A stretch of DNA of 22,734 nucleotides from Nitrosospira sp. (GTDB lineage: Bacteria > Pseudomonadota > Gammaproteobacteria > Burkholderiales > Nitrosomonadaceae). The position numbers were made by a program, and so were the translations under genes. The notes below the pieces were generated by a model that was not told where the DNA came from, did no database searches, and saw only the letters and a program-made list of their open reading frames with translations. The stretch's first letter is position 1. Every line of letters starts with the position of its first letter. This document shows positions 17,183 to 22,734 of the stretch, one piece after another. The stretch lies in the NCBI GenBank assembly GCA_030453055.1, contig JAKDLC010000003.1, positions 1 to 22,734 of the forward strand, read 5' to 3'.

Positions 17183-18387
17183 GTTTTTTTCTCCGGCGTT
17201 TCACCGGCTTTGCGCAAGGCCGCTTGCACCACGATGGGGCCGGCAAGCTCAAGTATGACGATACAGCTCATCAGCATCAGTCCCGGCCCTGAAGCAAAGG
17301 CGGGAAAGGTGGCGCCGGTATCCAGCGTCAACAGCAGCGCGACACTGGACATGGGCGCCAGCGCAATGCCCAGGGCCATGGCCTGGCGCATGCTGATACC
17401 GCTATAATGCGCCAGCGCCAGCACCGGCAATAACTTGGCGACAGTGCGCACCGCGATGAGCAACAAAACCAGTAGCGCACTTTCATATAATCCGCGAAGG
17501 TCAGCCACCAGACCATTGGCGATAAACATCAACACGACCAGGACGGCGCCGGCGGAACCGAAGTGCGGCGGAAAAGTCCGGGGGCGCTGCCGGCGATAGC
17601 GTGTTATCAGGCCGGCCGCCAGCAGCACGAGGATCGGGCTGAGTTTGAGTGTTGCAGCCATGATGGTTGCGAATGCGATCATGCCGAACAAGACGAAAGA
17701 AAACGTTTCCTCGTGCTGTCCCAGATGATGATGAATTCGTTCGAACGTGATACCGAAGAGCCAGGCGAGTAGCGCCGAACCCCCGATAAGGTAGAGCGGT
17801 GGCAACACGGTGTGTATGAAGCCGGCGCCGGTCATGCCATGCATCAAAGCAATCGCCAGCTTGTAAAATATCACGGCGTAGATACAGTTGAGCGCGGTCA
17901 TGAGTAAAAGCCGGTCGGTAACCTGACCTTGAGCGCGTGACTCCGTCACGATGCGCACCACGACCGCGGGCGAGGTGGCGATTGCAATGGTGGCGACTAC
18001 CGCGGCGGCGACGCCCGGGATATCAAACCACGACAACAGTACAAATACCGCGAAAAAAGTTGCAATGGATTCGAGCAGACTGGCGCCGGCGATCCAGGGA
18101 TTGGCTTTAAGCCAGCGCAGGTTTACCTTGCTTCCCAACTCGAACAACAGAATACCGAGCGCCAGATCAACGACCAGCCGCCATTCGGCCGCGGGCAGCG
18201 AGGCGATCAGGCCGAGTCCGCCGGGACCCAGCAATAGGCCGATACCCATATAGCCGACAATGCGCGGCGCTTTCAGATAGCGTACCAGTGCTTCGCCCAC
18301 CAGCACGGCGATAACCAGCGTAAGCGCAAGCCAGAGGGCCGGGCTGACCGAAAGCGGCCAGAGAGGAAGATAAGTGGACCAGGTCAT
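17179..18387 (-). CDS. CPA-type cation:proton antiporter (Na_H_Exchanger family), no RCK domain
   Basis: This 402-aa inner-membrane protein has about 11-12 hydrophobic segments from residue 18 to near the end. Family features are APRIVGYMGIGLLLGPGGLG (40-59, the Kef/CPA2 helix 2 block), LALGILLFELGSKVNLRWL (75-93), and the ion-path segment ATIAIATSPAVVVRIVTES (132-150). It ends after the last helix with a short basic tail and has no TrkA-N/RCK or KTN domain, unlike KefB and KefC. The ion cannot be read from sequence. It is the first gene of the minus-strand cassette and overlaps the ligase by 4 bp. The ATG has no strong ribosome site. An inverted repeat, ACCTGCAAA (18429-18437) with TTTTCAGGT (18443-18451), lies 42 bp upstream and might be an operator. 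Confidence 0.88.
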   Translation of the reverse strand: MTWSTYLPLWPLSVSPALWLALTLVIAVLVGEALVRYLKAPRIVGYMGIGLLLGPGGLGLIASLPAAEWRLVVDLALGILLFELGSKVNLRWLKANPWIAGASLLESIATFFAVFVLLSWFDIPGVAAAVVATIAIATSPAVVVRIVTESRAQGQVTDRLLLMTALNCIYAVIFYKLAIALMHGMTGAGFIHTVLPPLYLIGGSALLAWLFGITFERIHHHLGQHEETFSFVLFGMIAFATIMAATLKLSPILVLLAAGLITRYRRQRPRTFPPHFGSAGAVLVVLMFIANGLVADLRGLYESALLVLLLIAVRTVAKLLPVLALAHYSGISMRQAMALGIALAPMSSVALLLTLDTGATFPAFASGPGLMLMSCIVILELAGPIVVQAALRKAGETPEKKT

Positions 18388-18650
18388 GCAGAAGTGCGGT
18401 GCGACCGCGAAAGAAAAGCTTCTCCGATACCTGCAAACGTTATTTTCAGGTGCATCCGGCCTCGTTCAGGATTATTTACGGGACGTATCGCGTTTTGGGC
18501 CGGTAACTTGAAAGCTGCGACCCGAAAATCGGACTCCGGAAACTACTCAAAGTGATTCAGTGGGACAAATCCGTGAGGATACCGGGTTTTTAATGTTGGT
18601 GGACCGCGAATTATAAACCATGAATGAGACGAACACTCAATCAACGCAGG
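18388..18650. other. Divergent intergenic region without a recognised gene
   Basis: This gap lies between the antiporter start on the minus strand and the mini-element. It holds the 18429-18451 inverted repeat and no coding frame with believable composition. The antiporter promoter should be here, but I see no convincing -35/-10 pair. Confidence 0.5.
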
Positions 18651-18760
18651 GGAAATGGGGTCAGACACGATTATTCCTACTATACTCCACGCGTTTAGTT
18701 CCGATGGGCAGACCGAGAAAAAACGATAATCGAACTATAATCGTGTCTGACCCCATTTCC
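18651..18760. mobile_element. 110-bp RAYT/IS200-like mini-element with perfect 24-bp inverted ends
   Basis: Arms 18651-18674 and 18737-18760 are perfect inverted copies (core AAATGGGGTCAGACACGA). The 62-bp interior contains an ATG at 18703 reading MGRPRKN and then runs in frame into the right arm, which reads TIIVSDPIS. RAYT transposases (REP-associated tyrosine transposases) typically start MARP or similar, so this looks like such a gene with its whole middle deleted. Degenerate or solo ends occur at 10444-10467 and 22664-22682. Assignment to the RAYT family is inference. The flank 18765-18790 carries a 9-bp-period CATTTC repeat. Confidence 0.65.
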
Positions 18761-18838
18761 TCACCATTTCCTGCATTTCCCGCATTTTTTCGTGAGATAT
18801 TAAGTTAAATCAATAAGTTAATGTGCATTTCTTGAGAG

Positions 18839-18857
18839 AGGATAATTGTCCTATAAT
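18839..18857 (+). promoter_or_regulatory. Perfect -10 box and overlapping imperfect palindrome before hdhA
   Basis: TATAAT at 18852-18857 ends 6 nt before the ATG at 18864, which would start transcription on or next to the start codon and give a leaderless message. AGGATAATTGTCCT (18839-18852), an imperfect palindrome with one mismatched pair, abuts it and could be an operator. The best -35 match is TTGAGA (18832-18837), but the spacer is only 14 bp. Confidence 0.4.
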
Positions 18858-18863
18858 GATCGC

Positions 18864-19643
18864 ATGAATACGGCAATCTACGACTCGGCCGATTTCAGAC
18901 TGGATGGCCAGGTCGCCATCATTACCGGAGCGGGCGCAGGAATCGGTCGCGCCATAGCCGAGACGTTCGCCGCCGCAGGTGCGGCAGTGGTGGTGAGCGA
19001 CCTCAACCTTGAAGCCTCCCATGTTGTCGCTACGGCCATCGAGGCACAAGGCAGGAAAGCCGCTGCAATGGCCTGCGATGTGACGCAGCAGGACGACTTG
19101 ACGAGGCTCGTCCGGGATGCTGTGCAACGATTTGGCAAACTGACCATTCTCGTCAGCAATGCGGGCGGTGGCGGGCCGAAGCCTTTCGATATGCCCATGA
19201 TCGACTTCCGCCGCGCATTTGATCTGAACGTTTTCTCGCTCTTCCGGCTGGCGCAACTCGCCGCGATCGAGATGGAAAACGCGGGAGGCGGGTCGATCCT
19301 GGCCATCACCTCCATGTCGGGCGAAAACAGGAACAAGCGCATGGCCGCCTACGGATCATCCAAGGCCGCGACCAATCACCTGATCCGCAACATCGCTTTC
19401 GATCTCGGCTCCAGAGGCATCCGGGTCAACGGCATCGCACCGGGTGCCACCCGTACCGATGCGCTGAAGTCAGTGCTGAACGACGATATCGAAAAGCAAA
19501 TGCTGGCGCACACCCCCATCAAGCGGTTGGGCGAACCGCAGGATATTGCCAACGCCGCGCTGTTCCTGTGTGCACCGGCTGCAAGCTGGATCAGCGGCCA
19601 GATACTGACTGTCTCCGGCGGTGGCGTGCAGGAGCTGGATTGA
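18864..19643 (+). CDS. hdhA: Short-chain dehydrogenase, 7-alpha-hydroxysteroid dehydrogenase (HdhA) type
   Basis: This 259-aa NAD(P)-dependent SDR matches what I recall of E. coli HdhA over its whole length, including the rare GGGGPKPFDMP block, DFRRAFDLNVFS, APGATRTDALKSVL and the ending WISGQILTVSGGGVQELD. The cofactor motif GAGAGIG lies near the N-terminus, and the catalytic Ser, Tyr and Lys are in ITSMSGE and YGSSKAA. The substrate in E. coli is a bile-acid 7-alpha-hydroxyl; in an environmental bacterium it is more likely another alicyclic alcohol. A TTG at 18846 would add 6 residues with AGAGAGGA just ahead, but the ATG gives the usual family N-terminus. The serine hydrolase starts 10 bp after its stop, so the two are probably co-transcribed. 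Confidence 0.9.
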   Translation: MNTAIYDSADFRLDGQVAIITGAGAGIGRAIAETFAAAGAAVVVSDLNLEASHVVATAIEAQGRKAAAMACDVTQQDDLTRLVRDAVQRFGKLTILVSNAGGGGPKPFDMPMIDFRRAFDLNVFSLFRLAQLAAIEMENAGGGSILAITSMSGENRNKRMAAYGSSKAATNHLIRNIAFDLGSRGIRVNGIAPGATRTDALKSVLNDDIEKQMLAHTPIKRLGEPQDIANAALFLCAPAASWISGQILTVSGGGVQELD

Positions 19644-19653
19644 AGAACAGGAC

Positions 19654-21153
19654 ATGAAACGCCTGCTCACGCTGGCCCTGGTCACGGTACTCTCAGCGGG
19701 ATGCCCGGCAATGGCTCAACAGACAGACCCGCTATCACCCGAGAAATCCAATCCTCAGACCATGGGCTGGATGAAGGGCTTTCCGCCACCCCCGGACAAG
19801 TTGATTCGCTTCACCGATCCGGACTACTTTGCGTTTCCCAAGTTGCGCTGGACCGTCTGCCATTTCCGTGAACTGATGCCAACCGTTGGCGTCAACAACC
19901 GTAGCGGTGGCGCACGGGAACTGCCCGTTGCACTTGATCCACTGATAGACCGCGTGACCTTTACGCCACTTGGTGGGAACGCACCTATGACGTGGAAAGA
20001 AGCTTTTGACGTCAACTACACTGACGGCGTCATCGTCCTTCACCATGGTCGGGTCGTCCATGAACGCTACAGTGGTTGCCTCGACCACGGCACCTTGCAT
20101 GGCGCCATGTCGGTCACCAAATCTCTGACCGGTCTCCTCGGAGAAATGCTGGTGGCCGAAGGCGCGCTGGACGATAACGCGCTTGTCGGTGACCTCATTC
20201 CCGAGTTGCGGGACAGCGCATTTGGCGATGCCAGCGTGCGTCAAGTCATGGATATGACGACCGCACTTGATTATTCCGAGGACTATTCGGATCCGAATGC
20301 CGGAGTCTGGACGTATGCAAAGGCAGGAAGCCCGCTGCCCAAGCCCGACGGGTACGATGGTCCGCGCAGTTATTTCGAGTTTCTCCAGACGATCAAGAAA
20401 GCCGGCATCCATGGCGCGGCGTTTGGCTACAAGACGATCAACGCCGACGTCCTGGGCTGGCTGATCGCGCGCGCAACCGGCCAGTCCGTGGCCGACCTCC
20501 TGTCAGCGCGCATCTGGAGCCGCATCGGTGCCGAGCGAGAGGCGTTCTACACCGTCGACTCCATTGGCACGCCGTTCGCGGGCGGCGGCTTTAACGCGAC
20601 CTTGCGCGACATGGCCCGGCTTGGGCAGTTAATGCTGTCGGGCGGCAAAGCCGGCGGCAAGCAGATTGTGCCGAAGGCCGCGATCAGCCGTATCCGGCAA
20701 GGTGGTGACCCAGGCACTTTCGCGGTAGCGGGCTACGGTTTGCTGGCGGGGTGGAGCTATGGCGGAATGTGGTGGATCAGCAACGACGACCATGGCGCCT
20801 ATGCTGCGCGTGGTGTGCATGGTCAGACGATCTGGATCGATCCGGTGGCTGACATAGTGATCGCCCGTTTTGCCTCGACCCCTGTCGTCGCCAACGCAGC
20901 GAGCGATCCGACGTCGCTGCCCGCCTACCGAGCTGTGGCTGACCATCTGATGTCCACCGACGAGGCTCGTCTGCTTGGTCAGGAATGGGTGATCGAGAAC
21001 ATTGCGGGCAACGGCGTGATCGACAACAGCCTTGCGACCTGCAATTCTTCCCCGATGGCCGACTGGCTGGCAGCGCCACCTGCAACCGGATCATCGGAAG
21101 CTACGAGGCGAACAGGGGGCAACTGTCTGTCGTTCCTGCAGGAACAACGATGA
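19654..21153 (+). CDS. Exported beta-lactamase-fold serine hydrolase (NylB-like), C-terminus frameshifted
   Basis: The frame encodes 499 aa. Residues 1-23 are a signal sequence that could be cut after AMA; an LSAGC stretch makes a lipoprotein possible but is not a standard lipobox. The serine hydrolase domain (about 100-435) has nucleophile S153 and K156 in SVTKS, the tyrosine motif FGYKTIN (Y259), DVLGWLIARATG, and HG (389-390) as the third motif. This is the class C beta-lactamase, esterase and 6-aminohexanoate-dimer hydrolase superfamily. All active-site residues are intact. After residue 462 the reading frame turns into implausible sequence, while the expected META-domain continuation is in another frame (21039-21293). 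The ATG at 19654 was chosen over 19621 because it begins the signal peptide and does not run into hdhA. Confidence 0.8.
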   Translation: MKRLLTLALVTVLSAGCPAMAQQTDPLSPEKSNPQTMGWMKGFPPPPDKLIRFTDPDYFAFPKLRWTVCHFRELMPTVGVNNRSGGARELPVALDPLIDRVTFTPLGGNAPMTWKEAFDVNYTDGVIVLHHGRVVHERYSGCLDHGTLHGAMSVTKSLTGLLGEMLVAEGALDDNALVGDLIPELRDSAFGDASVRQVMDMTTALDYSEDYSDPNAGVWTYAKAGSPLPKPDGYDGPRSYFEFLQTIKKAGIHGAAFGYKTINADVLGWLIARATGQSVADLLSARIWSRIGAEREAFYTVDSIGTPFAGGGFNATLRDMARLGQLMLSGGKAGGKQIVPKAAISRIRQGGDPGTFAVAGYGLLAGWSYGGMWWISNDDHGAYAARGVHGQTIWIDPVADIVIARFASTPVVANAASDPTSLPAYRAVADHLMSTDEARLLGQEWVIENIAGNGVIDNSLATCNSSPMADWLAAPPATGSSEATRRTGGNCLSFLQEQR

Positions 21154-21293
21154 TGGCCTGCCCAATGGCTCTCATGAATCAGGAACGTAAACTGCTCGAT
21201 TTCCTGCCGATAGTCAGAAGCTATCACTTCGATACGACCGGCGCGCTGATCCTCCTGTCTGCCGATGGAACGACGATCGCAGCCCGGCGATAA
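21039..21293 (+). pseudogene. Out-of-frame META/HslJ domain of the hydrolase
   Basis: In the +2 frame from 21039 the sequence reads LQFFPDGRLAGSATCNR, then GSYEANRGQLSV, TTMMACPMALMNQERKLLDF and LILLSADGTTIAARR before TAA. This is the conserved core of a META (DUF306/HslJ) domain. The start of the same domain (GQEWVIENIAGNGVIDNSLAT) lies in the upstream hydrolase frame. Adding one C at GACCTG (21037-21041) would join them into a 546-aa protein. Whether this is a true mutation or a sequencing error cannot be told here. Confidence 0.75.
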
Positions 21294-21481
21294 AAATCGA
21301 TGGGATCAGTAATAAAAGTCTTGTGGCAAAGTCACAGCGCACTGTTTTTGGTGAATTCGCGCATGTGCGATGCGGCGGTAGCAGATATGCCGTTATGGGA
21401 ACGATTAAGCGGGACTGGACGTAATCATACTTTTCCCGTAACTTGGCCCGGATTACAAAAAAATAACTCGGGTATGGCTAA

Positions 21482-22006
21482 ATGCGCGCATCCATTCTGA
21501 TTTCTATCGCTGCGTCCACACTCGTTCTCGCCGCATGCAATGAGACGCAATCCGGACGCCAAGCGGAGGGACCTCCCGGTAACGAAGCGGTCGCGTCGCC
21601 GGTCGGTGCCAACGACACAAGCGCGACTATCGCTGGAGGCCAAAAAAGAGACTGGTCGTCGCTCGACGCATTGATTGGGAAGTACCCGCGGAAAAGCGGT
21701 CTGCTGGACAACAGCGTCATTTCGGACGACTTGCGCAAACTGCTTGGTCCGAAATTCGACGTGTTTAAGAGGAATCTCGAAACGCAAGCTCCACTCCAAC
21801 GTGCCAAATCTGTGCTCTTTTTGTCCGGCAACAAAGATAATCAAGGCGGGTCCGACGCGGCTTATTTGCTGATTGATACCAGGGCCAAGGCGTTGGAAGT
21901 GGGCCTCTGGGAAGCGGGTAGGCTGTCCACATACAAGACGCGGGGATCTAACATCGCCAAGCCTGAGGATATCATGAACCTCATCAGCAACAGCTCTGGT
22001 TCTTGA
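21482..22006 (+). CDS. Hypothetical lipoprotein
   Basis: This 174-aa protein has a clear lipoprotein signal (hydrophobic 4-16, lipobox LAAC with C19). A low-complexity linker rich in G, A, P, S and T follows (20-52), then a soluble domain (about 55-170) with LIGKYPRKSGLLDNS, LRKLLGPKFDVFKRNLETQA and AYLLIDTRAKALEVGLWEAG. I do not recognise the domain. There is no Asp at +2 (N20), so sorting to the outer membrane is expected if the host follows the E. coli rule. The ribosome site is weak (GGGTATGG). The preceding 188-bp gap holds nothing I can identify. Confidence 0.7.
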   Translation: MRASILISIAASTLVLAACNETQSGRQAEGPPGNEAVASPVGANDTSATIAGGQKRDWSSLDALIGKYPRKSGLLDNSVISDDLRKLLGPKFDVFKRNLETQAPLQRAKSVLFLSGNKDNQGGSDAAYLLIDTRAKALEVGLWEAGRLSTYKTRGSNIAKPEDIMNLISNSSGS

Positions 22007-22020
22007 TGCGGCGAGCGTAG

Positions 22021-22170
22021 CCGGTCGATAACAAAGGCCGCGAGACCCTTGGCCATCGACTTGCAAGGGCGTCCGGCCGATATGCCAACGAGCAACGCGA
22101 CTGCCGCATCTACGCCGACTTCATCATGAGCCTGATCCAGACTTGTTCGATTTTTAACCGGACACTACTG
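22021..22170 (+). pseudogene. Decayed coding remnant ending at a possible insertion-sequence end
   Basis: Between stops at 22018 and 22171 there is a 50-codon frame without a start until near its end. It has protein-like composition (GRETLGHRLARASGRYANEQ, then RDCRIYADFIM). Its last bases, TTTTTAACCGGACACTACTG (22151-22170), look like a transposon terminus, but I see no second end. It could be a fragment of a transposase or of an interrupted host gene. I cannot name the family. Confidence 0.25.
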
Positions 22171-22242
22171 TAATGAATTCAAGATAAGATAAAATAGCGT
22201 GACAGCGTCTCGATTGGATAGTCTTTTCCTTGGAGAATTCGA

Positions 22243-22644
22243 ATGCGAGTTATCGTTGCGTCGGCTCTCGTCTTGACCCTTGCCCTTACTCTCGCAGCAT
22301 GTGCGACTGTCAATTTTTTTCCTTATGAGGGGAAGAGGAATCTTTACGAAGGCGCGGGTGGAACCAAGATTGTCGTCGACAAGATCGACGTCTGGGCGAA
22401 CGGAACTCCACCTCGCAAATACTCCATCATTGGCATGATGGTCATTGAGATCGGGAGTGACAAAGGAGACGAAGCCTGGATTCGTTCAGCCGTTGCAAGC
22501 GAAGTCAAGAAGCGCGGAGGCAGCGCAGCGATTCAAGTTACCAACAACAGTTCCTTTGCTGGAGTCCTTCATGCTGCCCCCGGCTTTTATATGCCCACGA
22601 GGGCTCAAAAGATGCAGTTTGCCATCGTCAAGTACGTCGAGTGA
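22243..22644 (+). CDS. Small hypothetical lipoprotein
   Basis: This 133-aa protein has a lipoprotein signal peptide (hydrophobic 3-18, lipobox LAAC with C20). The mature part is about 113 aa and has VVDKIDVWANGTPPRKYSI, a hydrophobic strand IGMMVIEIG, a helix GDEAWIRSAVASEVKKRGG and a strand AAIQV. The alternating strands and helix suggest a small alpha/beta fold like those of YbjQ- or RcsF-type envelope proteins, but the match is only by impression. A good ribosome site, TTGGAG, lies 7 nt before the ATG. A solo repeat end follows 19 bp after the stop. Confidence 0.75.
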   Translation: MRVIVASALVLTLALTLAACATVNFFPYEGKRNLYEGAGGTKIVVDKIDVWANGTPPRKYSIIGMMVIEIGSDKGDEAWIRSAVASEVKKRGGSAAIQVTNNSSFAGVLHAAPGFYMPTRAQKMQFAIVKYVE

Positions 22645-22663
22645 GCGCTCTAAATCGCTGAGT

Positions 22664-22682
22664 GAAATGGGGTCAGACACGA
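22664..22682 (+). repeat. Solo RAYT-type repeat end
   Basis: GAAATGGGGTCAGACACGA is identical over 19 bp to the left arm of the mini-element at 18652-18670. No inverted partner appears in the 52 bp that remain, so it is either a solo end or the left edge of an element that continues past the window. Confidence 0.7.
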
Positions 22683-22734
22683 ATGGCACTTACTTAAGCT
22701 CATTTTTCTGAAAGATATGCGCTCAGGCCACTGA

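Noticed and set aside
18620..18808. 62-codon frame spanning the mini-element
   Set aside because: It consists of mini-element sequence plus flanks; any transposase relation is covered by the mobile element entry, and it is not a gene.
21425..22066. 213-codon antisense frame over the 174-aa lipoprotein
   Set aside because: The plus-strand frame has a lipoprotein signal and sensible composition; the antisense frame has neither.

Overview
The window looks like chromosomal DNA of a betaproteobacterium, most likely a Nitrosospira-like member of the Nitrosomonadales. This is inferred from gene content and order: the alaA-type aminotransferase - homoserine dehydrogenase - threonine synthase run is common in that class. 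The sequence holds no rRNA or housekeeping marker that would settle it. I see no rRNA, tRNA, CRISPR array, phage module or intact transposase.

Layout, left to right. (1) Positions 1-417 hold a long palindromic, MITE-like element (3-169) abutting the 5'-truncated remnant of a small membrane-protein gene. (2) Positions 443-3510 hold two divergent genes: a LapD-type c-di-GMP receptor with degenerate GGDEF and EAL sites, and a class II-like histone deacetylase/acetoin-utilization family amidohydrolase. (3) Positions 3645-10364 hold a signalling locus: a membrane-anchored protein of the UrtA/FmdD/AmiC family, a very large hybrid histidine kinase that overlaps it by 4 bp, and a response regulator with an apparently intact EAL phosphodiesterase domain. 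(4) A Mth938-domain gene (10477-10857) is divergent from alaA-hom-thrC (10955-15052). (5) Positions 15159-18387, minus strand, hold a cassette of CPA-type antiporter, GCS2/YbdK-type carboxylate-amine ligase (4-bp overlap) and class I glutamine amidotransferase of the gamma-glutamyl-GABA hydrolase family. (6) Positions 18388-18863 hold a small RAYT/IS200-like mini-element. (7) Positions 18864-21293 hold an hdhA-like dehydrogenase and a beta-lactamase-fold serine hydrolase whose C-terminal META domain is cut off by an apparent 1-nt deletion. (8) The last part holds two small lipoproteins, a decayed coding remnant and another copy of the mini-element end.

Together, the left half is rich in c-di-GMP signalling: LapD would read the second messenger and the EAL regulator would degrade it, probably in response to an amide- or urea-like ligand. 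The centre makes threonine. The minus-strand cassette pairs gamma-glutamyl ligation and hydrolysis with a cation/proton antiporter, a combination that resembles glutathione-gated Kef efflux but lacks the Kef regulatory domain. Repeats sit in several intergenic gaps, and at least three are different palindromic families.

The best candidates for something little described are the binding-protein/kinase/EAL locus, the antiporter/ligase/hydrolase cassette and the hydrolase-META fusion.
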